Assembly: GCA_948099385.1 (NCBI GenBank)
Contig: CANUEZ040000116.1
Coordinates: forward strand, 13,889,001 to 13,953,000
Direction of reading: 5' to 3'
Length of the DNA stretch: 64,000 nucleotides
From: Fasciola hepatica
Lineage: Eukaryota; Platyhelminthes; Trematoda; Plagiorchiida; Fasciolidae
Part shown: positions 25,728-37,541 of the stretch, in pieces
How positions within the stretch are numbered: the stretch's first letter is position 1
Layout: each line of letters begins with the position of its first letter
The notes under the pieces: model-generated
Databases searched by the model: none
Told to the model about the DNA's origin: nothing
What the model saw: the letters and a program-made list of their open reading frames with translations, nothing else
Translations under genes and position numbers: made by a program

Positions 25728-28700
25728 GGCAGACAGTAAGCCACTGTCATCTGGCTCAGTATGAAGACTGTCATATTGTGAACTTGAATGATCTTCCAAT
25801 CCAGGTATCAAAGTCAGATTGCTTGTTAACGCAAGTAGTACAGCAGGTCTTCAAGGCCATGGGACATATCACTCTAGGGGTGTGCTCATACGTAGATATA
25901 TGAGAATAAAGAGACAAAAAAGTAGGAGGTTTTTTGAACAGATCAGAAGACCATTTCTCTGGAGGTGCGCAATGCACCAAAGTGGGTAGAAATGTCTCCG
26001 AGCATCTGTTAGCCGGTGCCAGTGTACTTAAACGTATCGTTCTTTCTCCGTATATGTTTCACCATTCATTAGTTATTTGGCTGTCTTCCATCCAGTTCGG
26101 ATCTTTAAATATGCCGACGACGTTGTTTTGGCTAGGTCTGTCTCAAGTAGTGCAGATTTTGACGAATCCATTGCAAATCTTTCACATATTCAGAACCTTT
26201 CTCACCAATCTGGTCTTCTGTTCAACAGTAATAAACAGCATGAGTGCATTTTTTCCACCACTCCTTCCCGATTCATTGAAGACACTAACACCATTATTTC
26301 TATTTCCCTTGCACGTGTGAGCCACGTGGAATATCTGGGTGTTACACTGCAGCACAAATTGCATTGGTATTTGCACATAGAAATCACAGTAGGAAAACCA
26401 CGTCGCTTGTTGTATGCGATTAGAAAACTACGGACATTTATTGTTCCACAGTCTGTTACTTCCACTTTCGTAAAACAAATTATATCACCCTTCATTCTTT
26501 GCTGTTCCACAGTCCTTTTCCAGGATTACTGAAAAAGGATTTAATCAATCTTTGCAGAGACTGACGCGTCATTAGTCTTGTTTCCAGTCTTGGATCTGTG
26601 CACTAGCCACACAACAGCATCCGTTGCATTCGTACAGAAAATCCTTCCTGATACTTTGCACCCATTGCAATTTTGATTTCACGCATCGACCCGGTCTAGG
26701 TATAAACTGCTTCCCTGAAGATTGCCTTTGTACAGGAATTCCGTTGTTCCGTTTCCAGCACGTATCCTAACAAACAAGGATGTTGTTCTCTTTGAAATGA
26801 GATCCCGTTTTGCTCTTCAACTTACTTTGGAGGCATTTCTCTTGAGCTGAAAAGCATTGTACAACTATTCTCAAGTTGGTATACACTCAAGATACAAAAT
26901 ACAATATAAAATATCAGTGTTTTCTATCACTAAACATTCGTAAGCGCATTCATTCAGCCATTATTCACGTTTGAGCAGTTAATTCAATCGGCTCCCAACA
27001 TGCATAATCGGACTGTATTAGCTAAACTGTATTGTGTTCCATACTGAGAGAGTCATAAGATCAGTATCAGAATAAGAGACTAGAGGCAAGAGGGAATGAT
27101 ACACGGAATTACAAATTGGAGTGAATTCACAAAGGTCTTGAAAAAAGCATGTGGCAACACAGACCCAGTTTCGGACATCAGTCCACTTGGAAACAAACTC
27201 ACGACTAACACATGATCATTGGAACCAAGGATTTCTCTGCATCTCCGGCTCTGCCTCTTGTATATCATTCGGTGAATTTGACTTTGTCGATCCTGTGCCC
27301 ATGTATTGATCAATCAGCACAATTCATGCGAAACCATACGTGCACAGGTACGCTACAAGCCATTGGAAAACCCGGCTGGAAATAGCTATATGTGAATGAA
27401 GTCATGGCTACACTTTTAAAGTACATGCGGATCACCTGGTCCTGTGCATCATTCTCTCTCCCTCTCTCTCTCCCTCTCTGTTCGATGGACGAGGAGTACA
27501 ATCCGAGGTGACTCGGGTGAACATATTGCACTCTATTTGACTTAGCCTTATGTGTGGGAAGTGATTGCATCTCTTGAGAGCACTAGCCAGAGGAGAAGAG
27601 AGTGGATGGAATGAAAATATACCATTAGAATCTCGATTATGATTATTGCTGTTGTTGTTGATTTTAAAGTACACTTTTGTTTGCTCTCGAAAATTCATTT
27701 GCCTCATAGACATCATTCAGACCTAATTGTGGGCACAAGTTTGCGCAAATGTGTTGATTGTATAGTTCATCCAGAATCAGTAGATTCCAAATTAAACCTG
27801 CTCAAATATCGTGATTTCTGACAGCTTGTATACTGTTGGTGTTAACAGAACAAGTTGCCTGAAAGAAATGTCCTAAGTTCACGCATGTGAACTCCCAACT
27901 GGTTGTGAGTAATCCATGGCACATCTGTGCGCGGATAACTCACTATATATAAGTAGATATGTTTGTAGATGCTTTGCGACATTCCTCGTTTATTGCGCAA
28001 CACTGTTCCTCGTCATTTAGTGTGACGAATGTCAGTTTGTTTGCTTTACTGGCCTACTAGTAAAGAACAAATTTCGCTGTATATATGAACGGTATTTGTG
28101 AAATGATTGTGCGATATGATGAAAATGCATCTTTCTATTCTTGCTATATTCACTGACTACAACCATGTGGAATACTTGATTTCAGAGTGTGTACATCTCA
28201 GCTATGAGAGTGCCGCAGATTTCTAAAATGAAATTAGTGGATTGGGGATTGTTTCTCATTGGGTTAATTTTGAAACTGGAGATGCGCCGATTTGTGTACT
28301 CGCCAGTGGAAAATACCAGGTTGTTAGGATCAAGTCAACCTTCTTTTCCACGATCCGTGGTGCAGATGTTTCATTGTGTCTTTATCCCAAACCCATGTAC
28401 ATTTGAAGGACGTGGATTGTTTCTTCTGTGAACTAAGTCATTTGTGGATTTTCTCCCTCAGACTAGCTATACAATCCGGTTGAATAATTGAGGATCATGA
28501 GCCAGCACAACCAAATACCAGAATAGTAATTCGTCTATTCAAACCACCACTTAAACGAGGACAATGCATTTATGATGATTTCATGAGATTCCACTTAAGG
28601 TACGACTATCGCGATTCCCCACGGAACCCGAGGTTTAGGTTGAGTGGTGGATGTTCGGTTTTGCATTCGATCGTCATCCATTCGAATGCCACTTTCTATC

Positions 28701-28873
28701 TTGCTTCAGCTACCGCGGACTGGAGCCGAGATCACCGCTGAAATATGTTTATGATGAGAGTCTGTCTTGGTGAGATTATCGAAAAATCACGTGACGTGAC
28801 ATTATGTGATGTGATGCTTATCCACTCTGCAGTCTGTTCGCTAGATAATAACCCCCGTCTCACCGATCAAATC
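25728..28873 (+). repeat. Right arm of inner inverted repeat
   Basis: Partner of 20,810-23,955 with constant coordinate sum 49,683. It ends outward at about 28,853-28,875, where 'GATAATAACCCC' is followed by different sequence on each side. Besides the LINE RT C-terminus it contains about 1.9 kb of non-coding DNA with no assignable function. The mirrored open frames are chance frames duplicated with the arm. Confidence 0.95.
25938..26823 (+). pseudogene. CR1-like LINE reverse transcriptase C-terminal half (right inner arm)
   Basis: The frame from 25,934 reads AQCTKVGRNVSEHLLAG then VLSPYMF (the 'GVPQGxVLSPxLF' motif, altered). After a frameshift the frame at 26,077 reads IFKYADDVVLARSV (YADD at 26,110-26,121, intact), then SGLLFNSNK and VSHVEYLGVTLQ (thumb), IRKLRTFIVPQ, and after stops LPDTLHPL, SRYKLLP and ILTNKDVV near 26,800. 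This is the standard order of a CR1-group RT from motif 4 to the C-terminus. The N-terminal RT and endonuclease are missing in both arms. The catalytic box is preserved but stops and a frameshift kill the protein. Confidence 0.85.
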
Positions 28874-31819
28874 AGCTGTATTTAGTGAGAGACCTTGGAA
28901 AATTTGTATTTGTTATTACAAATCAAAATCAAAATACAATGGTTTCTATTACTTTGTTTGGACCACAGTTATGTTAGGAAAGGAACCTTGCGTTTTCCTG
29001 GTAGGTCTTGTTATTTCGCAAAGCATGTCGAAAGTGAAGTAAATCAAGCACTTTGCGCTATTTCCGCGGTTGTACTTGATCTGCCAAATCTTACGGACTT
29101 TAGTTGCCATAGTAAAATTATGAAGTCTAGAAGGCCAGAACTCGTAAAATAAAACGGAAGAAGAATTAATATTAAGAATATGAACGCAAATGACATATCG
29201 TTTGAATTTAGAATGGCTAGTCTATTTCTGGCAGTGTTTTGAGCGAAGGGGCACTGGTCCGATTGTCGAACATCTAACCTGGAGTTTCGAGGGTAAAATG
29301 CTATCATCTTTGTAAGCCACTTTCTCGTAACAAGTAAAAACAGAACTAATCACGTTATTTTTTGTCAAGATAATTTTGGATCATAAGTTGATCTTTCAGA
29401 AAGAAACGAAGTAACTATAAGCTGACTGGATGATTGTTTCATCATCTGGCGACTAAGCTATATTCTCGTGTTTACCCTAGACTATGCGAAAGAAATAGAG
29501 GAGTTTCGTTTCTAATGCTCCATTTTCGATTCAGGACCATATTTTAGCGGAGAATGCTGGAGCAACACGAAGTCGAGAATATCAAACCAACAGGGCTAAC
29601 CGATAGAGAGCCACACACTAAAGAACGGACGGTGAATACGTCGGACGCATCCCGAGGCAGACAAAAGGTTGCATACAGACTTGCAGGTGGAAAGCAGCTG
29701 GATCTTCATCAACCAGCAAGATAGCCCATGTAAAGGGCTACCTTCCCAGCTGTCAAGCAGGAAAAGTGGACTAGCCGAACAGAAATGATACACAAGAGAA
29801 TCAAGCTACTGGCCACAGGCAACTGACCAGAACGCAGTCGAAATACTCGGGCAGCCGGAAGATCAGTGTTGCTGCAGAACAGTCTGGAAAAAGGGCTATA
29901 TAAACGATTGCACGCGTTTCACTAACTTAACTTGTTTGGCCATCCAAAAGCATGTATCCTCAGCCTCCTTGCCATCTTCTTTACAATATCAGCTTGGCCC
30001 AGATATATTGGCTAGGCTATAGGCAACCATTTTGGTCTTCGGTTAATGTAACTGCATGATCCCGTTCGTGATCCTACCGATCCTTTGTACTCATGGAGTT
30101 TTCTGCTCCTTTGTACTTTCCATGTAAAACACCTTGGAGGAACAATATTCCTTGTATACTACAATTAAATATCCTTCAAGTCTTCAAGATGATTAAAACA
30201 ACTGCACTCAAATCGAAAATGTTCCGGTTTCTGTAACAAGCCCAAGAGTGATAGACAATGCACAAACAAATGCCATCGCTGGTCAATTGTCCACTGCACA
30301 ACTTCCTAATGTCAGCATCAGTCATTCCCAAAAAAATAGCACCGTCATTTTATGATCAAGTGAACACTGGAAAAGATAAGCATTATATTCGTTATTCTTG
30401 AAGGAAATTGCTTTTCGTTACCTGTCTGTCAGTTGTTGAAAAGCCACATCACATGTGAAGAAATCCTGTGAGTCCAGTGAGAGTGCGTGACACGTTTGTT
30501 GTTTTCGATCGGTGGATGTGCGACAAGCGCCCTCTTTTCCTAGAGATTGGATAGAGTTGGATTGAGTGACCAGTAACACCGTGAGTGATGGAGGTCTATG
30601 GCCATCGTGATTGGGGCGAGTATTCTGGAACATCTTGGTGCAAATGATCGAAGTCCCCATTTGTGGCCGTTATTTGCAGTGAACAATGGATGATATCCCT
30701 AACATGATGTAATTCTCACTGAGGTGGAGGACCTTTGGTGGAAAGTGCGATTGGTGTGTTACTGACCGAAATTTTCATACTGGAACCTTAGAGATGTACT
30801 CTTTGGTAATACCTAATCACTTCACTGTAATTGCACACGTCCAAAATGACTACACGAAATCCTCTTACGACCGCAGTGGACCACGAGACGAATAGCTATC
30901 TAGAAAAGTGCACAATCGAAGAAGATTAATCTGATGCCAGTTTCAGTTGTCCAATTTTCAGGTTTAGACAATTCGGTTTGTTTGCTTGAAATTGCAACGA
31001 GGTTAGTTAATTGTAACAAAATCGATAATTGTTTGATCTTTGAATGCAGACGTGGAAGGGTGACGGTGAAATTAGTGTTCCAATGCTACAGTGGTGCAGT
31101 GCTATCTTTATACCACTTTTTAAATGAACATTTTGATGGAATGTACTGTTTCGCCGAAGATTGTATGCAAACGTTCTTTAGGTGGGCTATGATCGACTGA
31201 GTTCTTTAAGAGATTTTTCTAATGAATACATTTCATTCCTCTCTCCACGGGTTTCCGACTTTGCTGAATCAACGTTTTTCTCCGTAAATAATTACTTTTT
31301 CTTGAATGCTTGTGGTATATCACAACATAAGTCTGAAATAGAGATTTCAAAGGAACTTGACGTCAGTTACGTTAGCTGTACTGCGAGCCGTTGAGGGTAG
31401 AAATTGTGTAACTTTAGTTACCCTAATAAATTAGTTTGGTATTTGGAAGCCCGAATTCAATTAAGTGGTAAGTAAGTCTTATTGTTGAAGAGACGAGGAT
31501 AAAATTCACGACCGTCGGTTTTCGTCATTGGGATATAATTGCTGATCCTTTGAGGGATGTTACTTTTTTCTGGTTTGCCTATCACGTGTCCATCAAAAAG
31601 GAATAACCAAAAACAATGCGACTACATACGGAGCGTGCTATACTGTTTAACTGTCGATCAGCCAACTGACGGTGGATGGTAGCCTCAACGGAGAAAACCT
31701 TTTGAATAATTTCTAACGTATGACCTGGATTTCAAAGTAGGGTGAGTGTTGCCCGTAAAATATTCCTTTCGTTTTATTGAAAACCGGAAAATTCGACCAC
31801 ACTATTAGAGCCAGTCGCA
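28874..31819. other. Right intervening segment without recognised content
   Basis: It lies between the right inner and outer arms and does not match the left intervening segment (17,216-20,809). It has only short frames (up to 88 codons). A TATAAA sits near 29,900. No LINE motif was found. It could be a separate insertion or the original locus sequence. Confidence 0.5.
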
Positions 31820-31949
31820 AACGTGTTCCTGTGATAAACATGTTTCATATTCTTATTGTGAATAACAGCACGTTTTCAATAGTTTTTCATGGCTCGCCCT
31901 GCAGGTGGCTGCTCCACATTTGTTGCGAACCTGATCAAAGTCATTTTCA

Positions 31950-32730
31950 AATGATACTCAACATCAACAAATGTCACCGAAAATCCGCCACTCAGAAGAA
32001 TCTTCCACTTGGATTAGAGACACAATATGTTCCACTTCACTACCCACTACTTCCTTTTTATGGAAGCTAGCCAAGATCAAGTTGGATTGGGAAACAAAAG
32101 TGAGCCGGTTGGCAGACTGCTTTTAGTCCCGCGATGCCAAGGAACATGATTGCTCCAATACTGGTCAGTAACAACATTCAGTCCCTTTTTGGAAAGATGT
32201 ATTTCCTAACCAATGTCTCGAACTCTCAGATTCACACGAACACCTGTTTGAGCTGTATCCAAAAATCTTGGTTATTTGAAAATGTTGACGACTCAGTCGT
32301 TCTCCTTATGAACTTCGAACGCTTTCGTCAAGAGAGAAAACAGTGCAAGGATGAGACACGAAGTCGTGTGGTTACTTACATCAGTTCTGTGTGGTCTGGC
32401 AAGTCTGAATTCTCGCCTTTTCGAGGTACTGTGGTCAGTAACATGTAAATAGATCCTTCCTACTAACAGAAGGATATCGATCTGTTCTTCGACGATTTTA
32501 TGCCAATTTGGTTCCATTACTGTCTGACTGTTCATGCTTCGTTTTCGGTGACTCTAAACGCTCGCCTACGCATATCTTACTTGCTTTTAGTTTAAGTAAC
32601 CTCTGCCTTATCCCAACTGTGGGGAGTGCTGTTTTAGATAGAATTATCATTATTGATTCCGAACTATTTTGCTTGTAAATGAAAGTTCTTATTTCACCGA
32701 AGATCACGCTTTCGTTATCATCATACCCAA
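31950..32730 (+). pseudogene. LINE endonuclease domain relic (right outer arm)
   Basis: The frame at 32,134-32,448 reads VSNNIQSLFGKMYFLTNV and QIHTNTCLSCIQKSWL, matching the 'xTNIRSLxxKxxEL...ETWL' start of a CR1/jockey-type endonuclease. It continues with DDSVV, FERFRQERKQC and VTYISSVWSGKSE. Near 32,600 another frame reads TVGSAVLDRIIIID ('LDLILT' region). About 190 bp between DDSVV and FERFRQ, still present on the left, are deleted here. Confidence 0.65.
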
Positions 32731-33088
32731 AATTTATTCATGTTCAGTGCACTGTTTACTCGTCAGAAAAAACAATTAAAGGTCACCTCTAGAAACCGGA
32801 CACCCACTACCAGAACCCCACTTCAAAGGTCCCTTTCCGTCTTTACTTCGTGGTTTTGTTTCGACTGCTCTGTTTGCCCGCTGGACGTATTTATGAAGGC
32901 ACTGAGTGCAGTATATGCTTTGTGTTTTTATATAGAGAATGCGATTTTCACCAACCGCAAAACAGCTTCTTCGTTGCAGAAATTCCTGAAAAGGCAAAAA
33001 GAACATGCCTATAAACTACCAGATCAGGCCCCATTGAAACGACACCCCATCCCAATCAAACAAGAAATACTACGGCTGAATACCACAC

Positions 33089-33860
33089 TTGCCCACCAGT
33101 TCTTCTGCACAACGAATGGCAATCTTTGCTAGCACGAAATCCGGCCTCAATATGGACAACGGGTTTGGTCAAAAAAAGTACGATCTAGATGCCGACAGCC
33201 TGAACCTCACGTTTAGTCATCCTTCATCGAATACCCCACCGTCCCATGTTCATTCTGTTCCTTCAGATATGCAACCATTTCCTCAGAAGACCTCTTCAAG
33301 TTCCTTCAAATCTCGGAGTTAGCTTCTGCTGTGGATCCAGACGGTTTATCTACCACGGTCCTCAAATCTGGAGCAGGTCAACTATCGGGAACTTTGACTT
33401 CCTTATCAATAAATTCGTTTATGCTGACGCTATTCCAACCTCCTGAAAACCTGGAACAGTAGTGCCCATTTCCAAACACTCTACTTCCAACATTTTATCA
33501 AAACGTTTTCGTCCCATCTCCGTATCTTTGGCTTTTAAATTGATCGAGCGGTCTGTCCTAAGTCGACTGCGTCATATGCTTACAAACCCAGCAGACGCAA
33601 TCTGAGTGCAGTTGATTCAGGTTGGCTTTTTATTCCAAACAACTTAAATAGTTCCATGAAATCCGTTTGACGTATTTTCCACTATTGTTTCTTCCTATTT
33701 GATTCGGTTCCCCATTCTGTACTTCTTCAAAAGCTACAGTCTCGTGGCTGTCCGAATTTTCGCTCTCGTGGCTGAAATATTATTTTTCCATTAGAACTCT
33801 ACGTACTTAACTTGGTACAAGTTTATCGAGTCCATTGAATGATAACTGAGGTAGTTTTCA
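33089..33860 (+). pseudogene. LINE reverse transcriptase N-terminal part (right outer arm)
   Basis: The frame at 33,089-33,322 (MPTSSSAQRMA...) is the region between the endonuclease and RT. Shifted frames then give VDPDGLSTTVLKSGAG (finger motif), INKFVYADAIPTS, KPGTVVPISKHS, KRFRPISV and FKLIERSVLSRLRHML. The palm is absent. A 24-base direct duplication at about 33,741-33,774 occurs here and not in the left copy, adding a further frame change. Confidence 0.7.
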
Positions 33861-34236
33861 GGGTGCACATCTCTCCCTCTTTCTCTTCACTCAAATCAGT
33901 GACTTGACCACTGGACCACCTGCACAACTTCTTTAACACTCCTACAAAGTCGTTTTCTGTCACCCTATCTCTAACTACCGAAACTATAACTCTTTTTCCG
34001 AGAACTTATACCATATTCAGAATTTTTGTCCCATTCCGAACCATGTCTGAACACTTCCAAATATTTTAAGTGCGATCTCTCCCCTTCTCACTCCTTTCGT
34101 CTCAATGAGCAATCAGTCATTCACAACGTCCTATTTTTCCGAGCTGATTTGGTCAAATACCTTAGCGTTCCCTCTCTTTTATTCAACCTTTATCTCCTGT
34201 CCGAGTCACCTATCCTCGCCTCTCTATCCATCCATT

Positions 34237-37200
34237 ATGCTCCCCAATGACAACACGGCCGATACTCGCAACTATTCTTTGTCAAATAGTGTCGGGAATA
34301 ATCCTCTGTCTGGTAACACACGTTTTCTCAAACCCCGTCAGCCTCTGAATCTCGGCTCGTTCAACTTGCGTACACTCATGCAGACTGGTGAACAGGCGTG
34401 CCTAGCCCTCACAATAGACTGTCTGCAGATTGGTGTCTGCTGCGTGAGTGAAACTCGTATCTACGATTCGAGCAGGATGATTCAACTAACTGCTCCCGGT
34501 ATCTCACCGAGGCATTTTCTGCGAACTTCAGGAGACGAAGTAGCTAGAGCTGTGGGTCAAAGTGTTGTAGGAATAGTTTTGACTGACAAGGCTCAGGCTG
34601 CTCTCTTAGACTGTATCCCGATACCAGTCGTTTATGTGCTGTTAGACTCCAGGGGTCAGTTGGCTTCCGAAAGGGAAGCTTTGCTAAGCGCAATTTGTTT
34701 GTGATCTCGGTGTACGCCTCAACAGATTGCAGTTCAGACATGCAGAAGGATGATTTCTACGATTAAATAGCCGCCCTCGTTCTCAGCAGCCGTAAAGGTT
34801 TTAACATTGTGGTGCTAGCTGGTGACTTCAATGCACAAGTTGGCAAACTTAGTGTGTCAGGAGCTTTTTTAGGTGGCCGTTGTTCTTTAGCCTCCGAGCG
34901 TATTGATAGCGGGTATAGGCTTCTCCAGTTTTGTACAGACAATCGATTGTTCTTGTCTATCACCAATTTCCGACACAGCTCACGTCGCACAACAAAATGG
35001 CTCTCTAACTCTACAGGCACTCTAAGCCGGATTGATCAAATCGCCGTAAGTCACCGGTGGAGCAGTTCTGTTCAGAACTGCAGATCTTACTGGTCCACGT
35101 ACGTAGAGTCGGACCATGCATTAGTTCTAATGCGATTATCTCTCCAACTCAATTGTTATCGTCGCAAACCGCAAACCCGATTAGCCGTGCAACGTACGTG
35201 AGATCCAGAAGTACGCACCCGTTATGAGCAAAAGTTAGAACATGAGCTACGATCCACAACGAACAGTAATGTAGATGAGCATTGGGCCCGTATCCAGCAG
35301 GCAGTGCACGTTGCAGCAGGTTTCACCTGTGGTCATAGATTCGATGTCCATCACAGAGACTGGATTTCGCAAGAGTCGTTGAGTATAATGGAGCAAAAGC
35401 GTCAGCTCTCTAACTGTAAGGAGATGAATAAGATTAGAAGGCATCTACAGAAGCAAGTCACGAAAAGCCTTGAGAATGATCGCGAAAATTGGTGCGTCAA
35501 GGTAGCCAAAGAAATGAAAATAGCAGCTGCTTCAGATAACAGTCAAAGACTGTTCAAACTTATTCGTGACACCGGTGGACGGCGAACTCAGGTCAGTGAA
35601 ACGATTTGGAATAGAAATGGAGGACCCATCCATAACAAACAGCAAAGGCTTGACCGATGGGCCGAGTACTTCAAGGAACAGTTTAGCTAGCCGCACGTTA
35701 GTGTAGTTACTCCCGTGTCAACAACTGCGACTCCTTGGGTGATATCACTTGAGCCCCCATCGGGAGTAGAAGTAGAGTCATGCATTTGATTACCGAATAA
35801 TGGGAAAGCGGTCGGTTCTGACGAACTTCCCCTAGTTCTTTTCAAAATGGGTGGAAATGGTTTGGCAAAATCGCTTACCGCTTTCCTCAGTGACATTTGG
35901 AACTCGGAGCGTATTCCGTTAATATGGAGCGAGTCATTGATTGTTCTCATCTCCAAGAAGGGAATACGCAATGACTGTGGTAATCATCGTGGGATTAGCT
36001 TAATTCCGATAGTCACCAAAGTATTAGCCTCGATTTTGCTGATGCGTCTTACACCAGCTCGCGAGGGGAAAGCCCACGAACAACAGGCTGGATTCCGTCC
36101 AGGTCGAGGATGCATTGACTAGAATTTTACTCTTCGCCAACTACTTGAAACGCGTCACACGCACCGTCGACCAACAGTAGTGGCTTTCTTAGACTTGAAA
36201 GGGGCCTTTGATTAATTTGACCAGACAGTGCTATTCAGTGCACTCCACCGGAAAGGTATTCTCCAGAAGTTCGTGAACCTACTGAGATCATTGTATTCTC
36301 ATACTTCTGGCCGCGTTAGAGTTTACAGTGAACTATCCATTGGGTTCCAAACGACCAGTGGTGTTCGACAGGGATGTCCTATGTCTCCGTTACTGTTCAA
36401 CTTCGTCAAGGACGAAATAATGGAGAATGCGCTGCAAAATCTTCAGGATGTAGGCGCCAAACTAGGAAATAGTGAAAAGCTATGCGACCTAGAATACGTG
36501 GAAGATGTTGTCTGCTTGGTCGAATGCACGGAACATGCTCAGCGTGCACTAGATAGACTCGCAAGAGCTGTAGCTCCATTCAGCATGAGCTTTGCACCTT
36601 CAAAGTGTGAAGTGATGTTGCAAGGCTGGACGTCAACAATTCCGAGCTTGATGTTCGATGGTGAGGTGCTGGCAGTTGTCGACCCCTTCACCAACCTCGG
36701 CAGCAGCGTGACGACGGATGGGAGCACAGCAGTAGAGGCGAGCAGGCGCATATCCAAGGATCGAGGGACGTACCCCGGACTGAAGCATTTGTAGCGCCGA
36801 CCTGACAGTTCACTGGAGTTGAAAGGTCGTGTATACTGTGCCGCAGTGCGTTCAGTTTTGTTGTATGGTTGCGAGACTTGGGGTCTGTGTGTCGAAGATA
36901 TTCGTCGTCTTGAGGTATTTGGCCACCGATACTTGTGTAGTGTCGCAAAAATTGGGTGGAATAGTCGAGTGAGCAAAGCTGAGGTCACAAAGCGAGTGTT
37001 TGGCACTAAGTCAGAGAACGTTTTGTCACAGCGTATCCAACTTAGTACACTTCGTTGGTTGGGACACGTGTTACGTATGGCAAACACACGTCTACCATAC
37101 CGTGTCCTATTCTCCGCCCCTCCTAGGGAGTGGAAGAAGCCACGTGGAGGTCAACAAATGATTTGGCAGCGAGGAATGAGAAAATGTACAGCAGACTTAG

Positions 37201-37340
37201 GAAAAGTAGGTGCTTCACGTCTTCGTGGTTGGGGTCCAAAAGATCCGTCTACCAGTTGGCTGAAGACACTGAAGGATATGGCAGCGAACCGTGAACAATG
37301 TCGATCGTGTTGTCACTTTCTATCGAATAAGAATGATTGA
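34237..37340 (+). pseudogene. Nearly full-length RTE-clade LINE, dead
   Basis: This is a single polyprotein of apurinic endonuclease, linker, reverse transcriptase and C-terminal domain, which in a live element would nick DNA and copy its own RNA into it. The endonuclease begins at 34,237 (MLPNDN..., SFNLRTLMQTGEQA, CVSETRIYDSS). After a frameshift near 34,670 it continues with FVISVYASTDC, VLAGDFNAQVG, RIDQIAVSHRW and ESDHALVLMRL. The linker ends with RLDRWAEYFKEQFS. The RT shows SDELPLVLFKMGG, CGNHRGISLIP, QAGFRPGRGC, FLDLKGAFD, TTSGVRQGCPMSPLLFNF and YVEDVVCLV (at 36,495, replacing YADD). The C-terminal part has SVLLYGCETWGL, LSTLRWLGHVLRM and WQRGMRK, and ends at 37,340. From 34,809 onward it stays in one frame, broken by stops at 34,764, 35,199, 35,688, 35,787, 36,120, 36,213 and 36,792. 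Confidence 0.92.
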
Positions 37341-37541
37341 TCGATGTGCACTTGTACAGTTAGGCTGTGTATTCCGTGTGTTGGCTACTAAGGCACTCTT
37401 TTCTTTTCCCACCCGTGTAGGTCTACTCCCTCTCCATCTTGTGTATTCATACTTTCTAATTCAACTTGCAAGATGGTAAGATAAGCAGCGGTCAGTGAGG
37501 CTTGCCCTACTGTTTAACGCTGTATGATGATGATGATGATT
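37341..37541 (+). repeat. RTE 3' untranslated region with (ATG)n tail
   Basis: About 180 bases follow the last RTE codon and end in five to six ATG/GAT triplets at 37,524-37,540. Short 3' UTRs with a trinucleotide tail instead of poly(A) are typical of RTE elements, so this marks the 3' boundary. Confidence 0.75.

Larger units (their letters stand above)
31820..34490 (+). repeat. Right arm of outer inverted repeat
   Basis: Partner of 12,855-17,215. Coordinate sums drift from about 49,040 at the inner end to about 47,330 at the outer end because of the LINE present only on the left and smaller deletions here. Homology begins at GTTCCTGTGA near 31,830 and stops within the RTE endonuclease after GATTCGAGCAG near 34,490. 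Confidence 0.8.

Noticed and set aside
29596..30150. CTATATAAA near 29,898 with a following start-like region, suggesting a promoter or LTR
   Set aside because: No paired copy and no gene downstream. A single TATA match is not evidence.
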